Below the pieces are notes generated by a model. That model made no database searches. It was given only the letters and a program-made list of their open reading frames with translations, and was not told the DNA's origin. Shown here piece after piece: positions 24,327 to 34,600 of a DNA stretch of 56,341 nucleotides. This DNA is from Pseudomonadota bacterium (GTDB taxonomy: Bacteria; Pseudomonadota; Alphaproteobacteria; Rickettsiales; SXRF01), in contig CAUJHR010000001.1 of the NCBI GenBank assembly GCA_963205195.1, positions 1 to 56,341 on the forward strand, written 5' to 3'. A program made the position numbers and the translations under genes. Positions within the stretch are counted from its first letter, which is position 1, and every line of letters begins with the position of its first letter.

Positions 24327-26249
24327 TTAGAATTTGAGAGGACGCGGGTCCTGAATGAATTTTTCATATAATCCCTTATCATAAGGATCGGCGCCACCAT
24401 TGCTTCCAACAATCGTCGCACGTATGAATATAACCAGTTCTTTTTTAGAATTGGTCTTATCAACAGTTTTAAATAAATTACCAAAAACAGGTATCTCGCT
24501 TGCGTAAGGTACCCCGCCGTCATTATTGGCAATCTTATCCTCAAGCAAACCGCCGATAACCAAAGTCTGGCCACTTTTTATCTTCACAATAGAATCAAGC
24601 TCTTTCGTTTCAATCTGCGGAACCTGACTTACAGTGCTTGCAAGTGATCTACCCACCTCAGTTGAGGTATCAAATGTCTGAAGTGCAAGAGCAAGGTTTA
24701 TTTTAAAACCCGGGTCATCAATATACTTAACAAAACGCTTAAGTGTTGGCCGGATCCCAAGCGTTATCTCATTAGTATCTGAGTTTATAGATGGCTGCAG
24801 GTTCAGAATAATACCAACTGGTTCTGTTTCTTTTTCGCTGGTTGCAGTTATTGTGCCCTGGGTAGTAGTGGTACCAGTAGTGGTAGTAGGGGTAGAGGTG
24901 AGTGTAACTTTAAAATAAACAAGGTTTTCTACAAAGCTCAAGACAGCCTGCTGGTTATTCATAGCATTAAGTCGCGGGCTTGAAAGGGCACGGGTAGTAC
25001 CAAATTCATCCAATAATTTCACCGCTGCCGAAAGGTCAACCCCGCTGCCAAGGACATCATTCTTAAGAACAGTAAGCGATGGCGTATCGGCTCCTGTAGC
25101 AGATTTAACATTCGAAGCCAAGTTAGCTGCAAATTTAATATGCGCGCCACCAAAATTCAGCCAGTTAATACCACTTTGGTAAGAATCGCTTAGGGTAACT
25201 TCAACTATTTTAGCTTCGATAAGAACCTGCGATGATGTATTCTCAACAATTTTAGCAAGGAATTTTTTTATCATCTCGTGCTGTTTTTGCGTACCTGAAA
25301 CAGTAAGAGTAGATGCCTGGCGGTTTACTACATAAAAAGAACCATTGCCGCCTGCAGTAGGAGAAGCAGAAGATGGTGACGGTGGTGGGGCTGCTTGCGG
25401 TGCCGGAGCATTAATATTTGCCTGCATTGGTTTTAAACCTGCATCAGAAGCGGCAGAAGGAGGCGAGCCTGGAGCACCAGCAGCAGCCGGTGTAGAAGGC
25501 GGAGCGGGTTGCGCTGCAATTGTAGTTGCTGATGTGCGCTGGGCGGGAGTATAAGATAATATTTGGGCGATACTCCCTTCAAATTTATTCCAGAAATCGC
25601 TACTGGAATTAGCAGTAATACTTGCGCTAGATCCGCTTCCAGTTGTAGAGCCAGACGTTCCGCCCCCTAAGCTACCGCCAATACTTATAGTGCCATTGGC
25701 ACTGCGTTCTGTATTAAGGAGGTCAAGCGAGTAAAGCTGTATATAAGGAGTATCCCTCTCGATACGCAAAACGCCATTTTTCATATTGTAACGCAAGCCA
25801 GCCATATTCGCGATGCGCTCTATAACTTCGTTAAATGGCTTATCAGTTGCACGCAAGGAAACCCCGCCGGTTATGCTGGCATCAACATCTATATCCACAT
25901 TGGCAAGGCGTGCTACTTCAATCAACACATCTTTAAGAGGCACATCATCAGTAACGGCCAAAGAAACCAACTGGGTTTCACCAATTTTAGGCTTAGGCGG
26001 CGCCGCAATTATTTCAGCAAGGTTTGGGATAGGCGGCTCAACAACATTTCCAAGGTTAGCTGTTATTTGCGGAGTTTTTTTCACGCTATCAATATCGCGC
26101 ATTTCCCTGAAATCACTACGCTGTAAGGCAGCATCCCTATCGATAGGGTCGAGACTTTTATTAAACGCAGCAAGCCTTCCAGTCTCGCAACTGGATGCCA
26201 GAATGGTGCAAGATAGCAGCAATAAAAGCCGGGCGGTTACTTGTTTCAC
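24327..26249 (-). CDS. Type IV pilus/type II secretion secretin (PilQ/MshL-like), lipoprotein
   Basis: An outer-membrane gated channel subunit. The 640-residue protein has a lipoprotein signal ending in ILASSC (Cys21). It then has an STN domain (LKDVLIEVARLANVDIDVDA, about residues 105-150). A Ser/Gly/Pro/Ala-rich linker covers about 195-300, followed by a secretin N domain (GSFYVVNRQASTLTVSGTQK). The C-terminal secretin domain carries SSQVLIEAKIVEVTLSDSYQ, RALSSPRLNAMNNQQAVLSF and the final IKSGQTLVIGGLLEDKIANN. The domain order fits MshL/BfpB-like secretins. No pilus motor genes are adjacent; the lone pilin-like gene is at 12522. The gap of 165 bp upstream is shared with the divergent RND adaptor gene. 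Confidence 0.9.
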   Translation of the reverse strand: MKQVTARLLLLLSCTILASSCETGRLAAFNKSLDPIDRDAALQRSDFREMRDIDSVKKTPQITANLGNVVEPPIPNLAEIIAAPPKPKIGETQLVSLAVTDDVPLKDVLIEVARLANVDIDVDASITGGVSLRATDKPFNEVIERIANMAGLRYNMKNGVLRIERDTPYIQLYSLDLLNTERSANGTISIGGSLGGGTSGSTTGSGSSASITANSSSDFWNKFEGSIAQILSYTPAQRTSATTIAAQPAPPSTPAAAGAPGSPPSAASDAGLKPMQANINAPAPQAAPPPSPSSASPTAGGNGSFYVVNRQASTLTVSGTQKQHEMIKKFLAKIVENTSSQVLIEAKIVEVTLSDSYQSGINWLNFGGAHIKFAANLASNVKSATGADTPSLTVLKNDVLGSGVDLSAAVKLLDEFGTTRALSSPRLNAMNNQQAVLSFVENLVYFKVTLTSTPTTTTGTTTTQGTITATSEKETEPVGIILNLQPSINSDTNEITLGIRPTLKRFVKYIDDPGFKINLALALQTFDTSTEVGRSLASTVSQVPQIETKELDSIVKIKSGQTLVIGGLLEDKIANNDGGVPYASEIPVFGNLFKTVDKTNSKKELVIFIRATIVGSNGGADPYDKGLYEKFIQDPRPLKF

Positions 26250-26386
26250 TCTCTACCGTACCTTACATATTAATATAAACATATATATTTAACTCTTATT
26301 ACTATATCTAGTTATTTAACAATGCAACTTCAATCAACATACGGTATGCGTTAATAATCATTTTTTTTAATTAAGCATAAACCAGC

Positions 26387-26414
26387 TTTACAAAATTATG
26401 TAATAATTTATTAT
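26387..26414 (+). promoter_or_regulatory. Probable promoter of the RND efflux operon
   Basis: A -35 box TTTACA (26387-26392), 16 nt, then -10 TATTAT (26409-26414). Transcription would begin about 26421. This lies after the first in-frame ATG (26415) and so supports the second ATG at 26445 as the adaptor start. The surrounding 165-bp intergenic region is extremely AT-rich, so chance matches are possible. Confidence 0.4.
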
Positions 26415-26444
26415 ATGTGGCTCACACAAAATCAGGTTTCAAGA

Positions 26445-27536
26445 ATGAAATGGATTATAGGCCTGGCACTCGCTATTTTTATCGGATGGTGGGCTATTGG
26501 CAAGTTTTCCGGCGATAATAAAAAAGATACTATACCTCCCATAAAAGTATCAGTAGTTGAAGCAACACGCAATGATGTACCCGTTTCAATTTCACTTTCA
26601 GGCAATGTAATTGCTTATGAAACTGTTGCAATAAAATCACGCATTGATTCCCAGATTGTAGAAGCCAAATTTCATGATGGAGATGCAGTCGCCAAAGGAC
26701 AGGTTTTATTTGTGCTTGATGACCGAAGCCTAAAAGCACAGATTTCACAGCTGGAGGCTAATTTACAAAAGGAAAAGGCACAGCTTGAAAACACCCGCGT
26801 GCAATATGAGCGTGCCAAAAATCTTATTTCAGGCAAATTTATCGCCCAAGCCCAGCTTGACGACACAAAATCTGCTTACAACGCACAGTTGGCCTTAGTG
26901 AAAGCTGCCCAGGCAAGCCTTGATAACACTATAATAATGTTAAGTTATTCAACCATTAGAAGCCCCATAGATGGTCGTGCCGGAACTATAAACGTAACCC
27001 CCGGTAATAACGTAAAAGCCAATGATATACAGCCGCTGGTTACAATAAACCAGGTAAGCCCTATACGCGTTCAATTCGCTATTCCTGAACGCTATTATGA
27101 GAGAGTGAAATCATCTATGGAGCAATCGGTCCCGGTAAAAGTATCACGGCAGGATTCACCTGAAGCAGCACAGGGAAAACTGGAATATATTGACAACACT
27201 ATCGATCCTACAACCGGTTCATTTATAGCCCGTGCGGTTTTTACCAATGAGAAAGAAAGCTTATGGCCGGGAATGTTTGTAACAGTTGCAATAAACCTTG
27301 GGGAAGAAAAAGGTAAGGTTACTATTCCTTTGGTAGCAGTACAGGGTGATGATAATAATCACTTCGTATTCCGCGACATTGAAAATAAGGCGGTAAAAAC
27401 TCCTGTGAATATTTCAACTTCCGGCAATATTGCTATAGTGAACAAAGGAATTTCTGAAGGCGAAAAGGTAATAACTGATGGGTTGCTCCGTATCTCAGAT
27501 GGCGCAGCAATAGAAATTGCAGAACCAAAAAAATAG
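26445..27536 (+). CDS. RND efflux periplasmic adaptor (membrane fusion protein, AcrA/MexE-like)
   Basis: Links the inner-membrane pump to an outer-membrane channel. The product (about 363 residues) has an N-terminal membrane anchor (WIIGLALAIFIGWWAIGKF), not a lipobox. A lipoyl-like half (SLSGNVIAYETVAIKSRIDS, FHDGDAVAKGQVLFVLDDRS) and the second half after a coiled coil (LSYSTIRSPIDGRAGTINVT) are both present. Beta-barrel and membrane-proximal parts follow (VSPIRVQFAIPERYYERVKS, LWPGMFVTVAINL). The start ATG 26445 has AGG 8 nt upstream; an upstream in-frame ATG exists at 26415. The pump gene begins 10 bp after its stop, so they form an operon. Confidence 0.92.
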   Translation: MKWIIGLALAIFIGWWAIGKFSGDNKKDTIPPIKVSVVEATRNDVPVSISLSGNVIAYETVAIKSRIDSQIVEAKFHDGDAVAKGQVLFVLDDRSLKAQISQLEANLQKEKAQLENTRVQYERAKNLISGKFIAQAQLDDTKSAYNAQLALVKAAQASLDNTIIMLSYSTIRSPIDGRAGTINVTPGNNVKANDIQPLVTINQVSPIRVQFAIPERYYERVKSSMEQSVPVKVSRQDSPEAAQGKLEYIDNTIDPTTGSFIARAVFTNEKESLWPGMFVTVAINLGEEKGKVTIPLVAVQGDDNNHFVFRDIENKAVKTPVNISTSGNIAIVNKGISEGEKVITDGLLRISDGAAIEIAEPKK

Positions 27537-27546
27537 TGTAGCTCAA

Positions 27547-30500
27547 ATGAATATTTCGGAATTTTGTATCCGTCGCCCGGTTTTCACCACACTGCTGATG
27601 CTGGCACTGGCAGTTGGTGGAATGGCCGGGTATAAAACCCTTTCAGTCAGCGCGCTTCCAAGTGTTGACTTCCCTGTTATACAGGTTACGGCAAACCTTC
27701 CCGGTGCCAGCCCGGAAACTATGGCAAGCTCCGTTGCAACACCGCTTGAGAGGCAGTTTTCGACCATTGCCGGCATTGATTCTATGACCTCAACCAGCTT
27801 CTTAGGTAGCACCCAGATAACTTTGCAGTTCAACCTTGACCGTAATATAGACGGGGCTGCACTTGACGTGCAAACCGCCATTGCCGCAACTGCAAGGAAA
27901 CTACCTACTGAGATGCCCTCTCCACCATCTTTCCAGAAAGTCAATCCAGCGGACCAGCCTATTTTCTTTATCGCCGTTTCATCTGATACATTGCCAATTT
28001 CTCAGGTAAACGAATATGCGGATACTCTTATGGCGCAACGTATCTCAACCCTTAAGGGTGTTGCACAGGTGCAGATCTATGGCGCCCAAAAATATGCCAT
28101 ACGCCTGCAAGCCGATCCTAAAAAGCTTGCCGCATACGACCTTGATTTCAAGGAACTCAAAACAGCTCTGGCAGGCGCCACTTCAAACGCCCCTGTTGGT
28201 GTTATAAGCGGCAGCAAGCAATTGTTTAATCTAAAAGTCGCCGGACAGCCGGGTAATGCCGCAGAATTCAGGCCTCTAGTTGTGACATGGCGCAATGGTG
28301 CGCCAGTCCGTCTAGGTGATGTTGCAAGCGTTACTGACTCTGTTCAGGATTTGCGTTCAGTTGGTAATATTAATGGTATAAGATCGGTAGTTATTGCAAT
28401 CCAGCGTCAAGCTGATGCCAATACCATAAGCGTGGTTGAGGAAGTGCGTAAACTGCTTCCGGTATTCCGAACACAACTTCCTGCGGCAGTGCAACTTACT
28501 CCGCTTTTTGACCGTTCAGTTGCAGTTCGCCACAGCGTAGATGATGTGCAGTTTACTTTAAAACTTACAGTAGTTTTAGTGGTGCTTGTAATCTTCCTTT
28601 TCTTACGCAAAATATCTGCAACTATTATTCCGGCTTTAGCAGTACCGCTCTCAATTATCGCAACTTATGGCGGTATGGCGGTTATGGGATTTTCAATTAA
28701 TAACGTATCGCTGCTAGCACTTACCCTATGCGTTGGGTTCGTAGTTGATGACGCGATAGTTATGCTTGAAAATATCATGCGCCATATAGAAAATGGTATG
28801 AAGCCATTCGAGGCAGCGCTAAAAGGCTCGCGTGAGGTTGGTTTCACTATTATATCCATGACCATATCACTGGTTGCTGTATTTATACCTGTATTATTCA
28901 TGGGCGGGATTGTAGGGCGTTTGTTTCGCGAATTCGCGGTTACTATAAGCATAGCGATACTGGCATCAGGATTTATATCACTTACCCTCACGCCCATGCT
29001 CTGCAGCCGCTGGCTTAAACCAGTAAACCACAATGAAAAACATTCGCCGCTGGCGCAGAAACTTGAAAATATTTTTGACAGGATGCTCGCACTTTATGAG
29101 CGTACTTTGCGTATTGTTTTGCATCACCGTAAAATCATGTTCAGCGTGACAATAGGCAGCTTGGTGGTTACCATAATAGCTTTTGCCGTGGTACCTAAAG
29201 GATTTTTCCCGCTGGAAGATACAGGCTTTATTTTTGCTTCTACCGAAGCGGCACAGGATATTTCCTATGAGGCTATGCTGGAGAAACAAAAGCAGGCAGC
29301 TGCAATTATCAAGTCTGATCCGGCTGTGGAAAATGTATTCTATGCAATAGGTGGAGGACGGGGCGCGCTTAATTCCGGGCGCATTTTCTTTGGACTTAAA
29401 CCACATTCAGAACGTCCTTCAGCACTTGTAATTATTGCCAGGTTACGCGAAAAACTTACTGCTGTACCCGGTTTCAACGTATTCATGCAACCTATACAAA
29501 ATATCCAGATCGGTGGTCGTCCCAGTAAAGCACTTTACCAGTACACCCTGCAAGGAAGTGACCTTGAAGAGCTATATAAATGGACAAATATGCTGCAGGA
29601 AAAAATATCCAAGGAAGCTGGGTTTTTGGATGTTAATACCGACCTACAGCTTAAAAGCCTTGAAGCACGCCTTATTCTGGATCAGGAAAAAGCTGCTCGC
29701 ATGGGTGTTAATTTTGATGATGTAAGGCAGGTTTTATATTCAGCGTTTGGAACAGCACAAGTGGCAACACTCTATACTCCATCTAATGATTACCAGGTAA
29801 TATTAGAAGTTCCAAGCACAGCACAGCGTACGCCCGATGACATAAAAAGCCTGTATGTAAGAAGCAGTGACGGAAAATTAGTGCCTCTTGATGCTGTAGC
29901 AAATATTGTACAGGGAACAGGACCACTATCTATAAACCACCAAGGGCAATTGCCGTCAGTTACTTTATCATTCAACTTAAAACCTGGAACATCACTTTCT
30001 CAGGCGGTTGAGCGCATACAGGCGATAGAAAAAGATATGGGTATGCCAGCGACTATAGCAACCAGTTTCCAGGGAACAGCCCAAGCTTTCCAGAGTTCAG
30101 CAAGCGGCCAAGGAATGCTGCTCCTGCTTACAATATTAGTAATCTATATAATTCTGGGCATGCTTTATGAAAGTTTTATACACCCGATCACCATAATTTC
30201 CGGTTTGCCATCCGCTGGTCTGGGTGCTGTTATAACACTGCTGCTATTTGGTATGGATCTAAGTGTCATAGCAATAATAGGCATTATCCTGCTTATAGGT
30301 ATCGTAAAGAAAAATGCGATCATGATGGTGGATTTCGCAATATCAGCGCGAGCTGAAGGAAAAGACGCAGAAGAATCTATATTCCAGGCTTGTATTTTAC
30401 GTTTCCGCCCAATTATGATGACATCTATGTGCGCGATAATTGGTACGCTTCCTATAGCAATAGGGCTTGGTGAAGGGTCGGAGTTGCGCCAACCTTTAGG

Positions 30501-30609
30501 GCTTGCGGTTGTAGGAGGTCTAATTACCTCGCAACTACTTACCCTTTACATAACACCAGTTATTTATCTCTATCTCGAAAAATTCAATAGCCGCTCTGCT
30601 AGGACATAA
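27547..30609 (+). CDS. RND efflux pump, HAE1 family (AcrB/MexF-like)
   Basis: A 1020-residue inner-membrane proton antiporter for drugs or other amphiphiles. It starts with ISEFCIRRPVFTTLLMLALA. The proton-relay Asp pair is in GFVVDDAIVMLENIM (about residue 400) and the relay Lys in GIVKKNAIMMVDFA (about residue 921). The porter-domain signature SVDFPVIQVTANLPGASPET and the FMGGIVGRLFREFAVTI segment are typical. I chose ATG 27547, which matches the family N-terminus; an upstream in-frame ATG at 27517 lies inside the adaptor gene. No outer-membrane factor follows, so it must use one encoded elsewhere. The stop overlaps the convergent methyltransferase gene by 11 bp. Confidence 0.95.
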   Translation: MNISEFCIRRPVFTTLLMLALAVGGMAGYKTLSVSALPSVDFPVIQVTANLPGASPETMASSVATPLERQFSTIAGIDSMTSTSFLGSTQITLQFNLDRNIDGAALDVQTAIAATARKLPTEMPSPPSFQKVNPADQPIFFIAVSSDTLPISQVNEYADTLMAQRISTLKGVAQVQIYGAQKYAIRLQADPKKLAAYDLDFKELKTALAGATSNAPVGVISGSKQLFNLKVAGQPGNAAEFRPLVVTWRNGAPVRLGDVASVTDSVQDLRSVGNINGIRSVVIAIQRQADANTISVVEEVRKLLPVFRTQLPAAVQLTPLFDRSVAVRHSVDDVQFTLKLTVVLVVLVIFLFLRKISATIIPALAVPLSIIATYGGMAVMGFSINNVSLLALTLCVGFVVDDAIVMLENIMRHIENGMKPFEAALKGSREVGFTIISMTISLVAVFIPVLFMGGIVGRLFREFAVTISIAILASGFISLTLTPMLCSRWLKPVNHNEKHSPLAQKLENIFDRMLALYERTLRIVLHHRKIMFSVTIGSLVVTIIAFAVVPKGFFPLEDTGFIFASTEAAQDISYEAMLEKQKQAAAIIKSDPAVENVFYAIGGGRGALNSGRIFFGLKPHSERPSALVIIARLREKLTAVPGFNVFMQPIQNIQIGGRPSKALYQYTLQGSDLEELYKWTNMLQEKISKEAGFLDVNTDLQLKSLEARLILDQEKAARMGVNFDDVRQVLYSAFGTAQVATLYTPSNDYQVILEVPSTAQRTPDDIKSLYVRSSDGKLVPLDAVANIVQGTGPLSINHQGQLPSVTLSFNLKPGTSLSQAVERIQAIEKDMGMPATIATSFQGTAQAFQSSASGQGMLLLLTILVIYIILGMLYESFIHPITIISGLPSAGLGAVITLLLFGMDLSVIAIIGIILLIGIVKKNAIMMVDFAISARAEGKDAEESIFQACILRFRPIMMTSMCAIIGTLPIAIGLGEGSELRQPLGLAVVGGLITSQLLTLYITPVIYLYLEKFNSRSART

Positions 30610-31474
30610 TTTGCCCAAATGGAATTTGGCCGCTTCCCCTTCGCACTGATTTTTGCTGGGACTCATGAGGTTTCCACCCGGTTAAGGTTATAAGTTCGAA
30701 GCTTGCATTTATTCTGCCTTCTTCATTAGAAAAATCGCGTAGGTAATTATCAACCGCCAGCATCATGAGTGAACAAGGTGTAAAAGATTTTTCGCTGTCA
30801 TATAGGCAATTGCTTTCACCCATTCCCCGCAATTCCTTCATTAACTTTAGTGGATGGGTATATTCAACATTGAGTATTTCGCTATCAACCACCGGAAGCG
30901 CAAACCCGGCGCGCTGGAGTAAGCTTCCTCCGGTTTGCACATCAATAAAGGGCGATATGCGCGGTGATACACCACCCCTAACCTGCATTTCTGCCTTTTC
31001 AAAAGAAGTACGCAATTCTTTGAGCGTTTGTCCCCCAAAAAATATGGCAAGGAATAACCCATCTGGTTTCAGTGATTTTTGAATTTGTATAAGACTTCCA
31101 GCAAGGTCGTTTACCCAGTGCAATGAACCAGTGCTAATAACCAGGTCAAAACTATTTTCAGCAAAAGGCAGTAATTCTTCATCGGCAACCAGTACATTAT
31201 TTGCTGCATTGCGAAGCAATTTCTCAGAAACAGCTGATTGTATTAAGTTTTCAATTCCGCCCCGGTTCTGTAAAATTTCTGCAATAAAACCATTATGTGC
31301 CCCCAGATCCAAAGCCAAAGGAAAGGTTTTTTTTATATAATTCAAACGCTCACATAAGCTTACGGCCATTTCCCTGAATAAAAAATCATGGGCTGAAAAA
31401 TTGGCAGCAGCACGTATACGATGTTTTATTAGCCTTTGACGGTTAAAAATTTTAGGTATTTCGTTAGAAATCAT
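30599..31474 (-). CDS. SAM-dependent methyltransferase-fold protein (NDUFAF5/BioC-like)
   Basis: The 291-residue protein has motif I LALDLGAHNGFIAEIL, then ELLPFAENSFDLVISTGSLH (motif II/III) and LKPDGLFLAIFFGG (motif IV region). The N-terminus IFNRQRLIKHRIRAAANFSA is the conserved head of alphaproteobacterial relatives of mitochondrial NDUFAF5, which hydroxylates an arginine in complex I assembly. In many alphaproteobacteria this gene lies next to comF. Here a PEP-carboxylase-like gene lies between them. It is divergent from that gene with a 158-bp AT-rich gap. Confidence 0.85.
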   Translation of the reverse strand: MISNEIPKIFNRQRLIKHRIRAAANFSAHDFLFREMAVSLCERLNYIKKTFPLALDLGAHNGFIAEILQNRGGIENLIQSAVSEKLLRNAANNVLVADEELLPFAENSFDLVISTGSLHWVNDLAGSLIQIQKSLKPDGLFLAIFFGGQTLKELRTSFEKAEMQVRGGVSPRISPFIDVQTGGSLLQRAGFALPVVDSEILNVEYTHPLKLMKELRGMGESNCLYDSEKSFTPCSLMMLAVDNYLRDFSNEEGRINASFELITLTGWKPHESQQKSVRRGSGQIPFGQIMS

Positions 31475-31632
31475 AGGTATACTTAATATATATTATTTTA
31501 AAATTGCTACGAAACAAGGTTGTCATCAATTCTTAACATGTATGATATTGATTTTTAGGAGTATAGTGTTAGCTTTATTAAAGCACGTTAATATAATTAA
31601 TAAAGACCTAAAAGCCAGATATTAAATGAAAT

Positions 31633-34600
31633 ATGCCAACTTATAAACCCAATACCATACCAAGCCCGTTAAATCATACGGAAACAATTGCGCTGGCGCA
31701 GGAATTGAGCAATCAGCAGATTGATATTATTAGAAATAATGATGAATTTGGCGGTGAGTTTATAGCAAATAGGCTGCTTAGACTGAGGAATGCGGTTTGG
31801 GGTGGAAAAACAGGGAAACCACTAGCTGAGGACAAGCAAAAAGAAATTTTTGATGATGTGCTGAAAAAACCTGACGGTACACTTATAGACCCAAAGCACC
31901 GCGAGCTATTGCTTTCCTCCTATGCAAAAATGGGGCATTTATACGAAATTGCCTCCCTTTCCGCCCGTGCAAATACACTTGCCAACATTGATAAAAGCAA
32001 AGAAGCAATACCAGGTGGCTCAGACGAATTAATCCGTGATAAGCAGAACCAGTCTTTAACTGCCAGCCAATTGGTTGAGAAATTCAACCGCCCGGTTTTT
32101 GAAGTAGTTATGACCGCGCATCCGACCAACGTTAATTCGCTGGAATCGATGAAGGCACAGAGGGAAATTGATAAGGCGCTTGAAAGCAAAAGTCAGAAAG
32201 ACCTTACAAAAGCGCTGACTGAATACCAGAAAGCTCCGATAATAATTGAGAAAATAGAAGATGGAAAGAAACAGGCTGTAAATCTTACTGTGCGTAATGA
32301 AACAGAAACCGCATTATATTTCCTTGGAAATATTTATGAGGATCTGCCTAAAGTTTACAAAAACTATGACGACGCCTTAGCAAAGCACGCTGGCTCAAAA
32401 GATTATGATAAGACAGCTTTGAACCTTAATATCAGGTTCGGATCATGGGCTTCTGCCGGTGATAAGGATGGCAATAACAAGGTAACGGCTGAAACCACCT
32501 TGGAAGCTATCGCCCTGCACACACATGCAATAGTCACGCGTTATGCTGAAGATCTGGAGAAAATAAATTCACCGGCTTTGCAACAATGGAAAACAAATTT
32601 TACTGCTGCAAAAGCACAGTTAGATGAATTGCTTCCTAAAATAGTGCAACTAAGGGAAAAAGCACAAAAAAATGATGGCAATACCCCACAAGCCCTTAGT
32701 GACGGTTTTGATAAATTATCTGAAGAATTAGCCGGAATCAGAAATTCGCTAAATGGAGATAATTTCGAAAATAAAAAGCGCTTTGAAGAAGACCTACAAA
32801 AAGCTGCAAAAAGCAATGATGAATCCCTGAATTTACTGCGCCGCTTCCGCACATTCGGCTTTAATTTCTCGAAAATAGAATACCGTGAAACTGCCAATGA
32901 ATATAGCCGCGTAGTTGGCGAGCTTGTAAAAGGCTATAATAATTTAACTCCTGAACAAAAAGCTGAAAAACTTACTGAAATACTTAAGAACCCGCAACAG
33001 TCCCCCTTAGTTTCTGAAGGAGAATACAGTTCGATAGTTAATTCCGGGGCTGGAAGAGCATATGATAAGAATAACGCTGCCCCTATAGCTTACCAGACGC
33101 TGAAGCGCATGGCACTGGCGCGAGATTTCAGCGATGTGATAAAAGATAATGTCCTTGCCGAATGTGGACAGATAAAAGCAAACGGTAATGATATAACATC
33201 AAAAGAAATTATTGACCAAGGTCTTGCCAATATATTGGAAGCACAATTTCTACAGCGCGCTGTTGAAAAGGATAAAAAACTTCCTAAGATGGGCATAATT
33301 CCATTATTCGAAGAGCCGGATACATTAGGGCGCATTGATAAAATAATGGAAGCGGCTTATGCCAATGAAGCTTATAAAAAACATTTGGAGTCGATAAAAG
33401 AAAATCCTACTGATAAAAAAACGCAGCAGGTAATGATAGCCCATAGTGATAATGCAAAACGCTCAGGTCTACAGGCAGCAAGGGCATATATTCATATAGC
33501 GCATCATAAAATGCGTGAGCTAAATAAGAAAAATCCAGATATCCAGTTACAATTCTTTGAAGGTGGGAGTATTTCCGATGCCTACCGTAATGGGGTGCGC
33601 TCAATATCAAAATCTGTCGATGCTTTTGGCTTGCATGATTTCGCCAAATTCACTTTTCAAGGTGGAGATCTTTTAAATTTCTTCAACCACCCAGCCGCGA
33701 TAAATCGCTTGCTTGAAAGCTCAATTGCTCACCAGGCAAAATCATTAACGCAGGAAAATGGGCAATGGGTTGGGAAAGTCAAATGGTCGCGGGATAATAG
33801 CCCGGATATTTCGGAAAATGATAGAATTGCTATTGAAAAAAATGTTAATTCCTCTCTTAAGGAAACCCTTTTAGATTACAAAAGCGGTGATTTTATCAAG
33901 GAAAGGATGGGGATTTTACTAGCTGCCCTTGGATACAAAAAGGTAACACTTGATAGTAATGCCAGCTCCCGCGCCGGGGAAAGAAACGCTGAAGATAATA
34001 AACCCAAAGAAAATACTGCTCCAAACAAACAAGAGAATTCACCGATTGCTTTCAATGGTTCGAAAGTAACAACAGGGATGGGTGCAGCGGCAAGCGATAT
34101 AAGCAAGAAGGAAAATAAAAGCGAACTGCTCCCAATAGATATTGAAAGCGTCCGAACAATTGGCTTCAGCAAGACATGGCAGGGAGCGGGTATCGTACCT
34201 TCATGGATCGGCTCATTAGGCTTAAAAGGATATTTACATGATTTTTTTACTAAAGAAAAAAAGCCGACTATCATATCTTCTGATAAAAACAATATAGAAA
34301 ATGGGAATCTCACACCACAGGCTATAAGAAAAATATATGAATATTCCCCTACATTCAGGGATGCACAAGCGCGCTCGGCTTTTGCCATTGCGATGACTGA
34401 TATGGATTCAGCCATAGCTATAGCCGAAAAGAAATTAAGAATAGAACCTGAAGACGATGATAGGGTGCAGAGCTACAAGAAAATGGGCAGCAACTATCTT
34501 GACCTTCATATTAATAAAACCTATAAGGCGGCAGCTGAATTAGCCTATTCCGCAATTACCGGAACTTCCATGAACAATAGCAACCTTAGCAATAAAGCAA

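Noticed and set aside
28978..29406. Minus-strand open frame inside the RND pump gene
   Set aside because: It is an antisense shadow; the pump frame is continuous with all catalytic residues.
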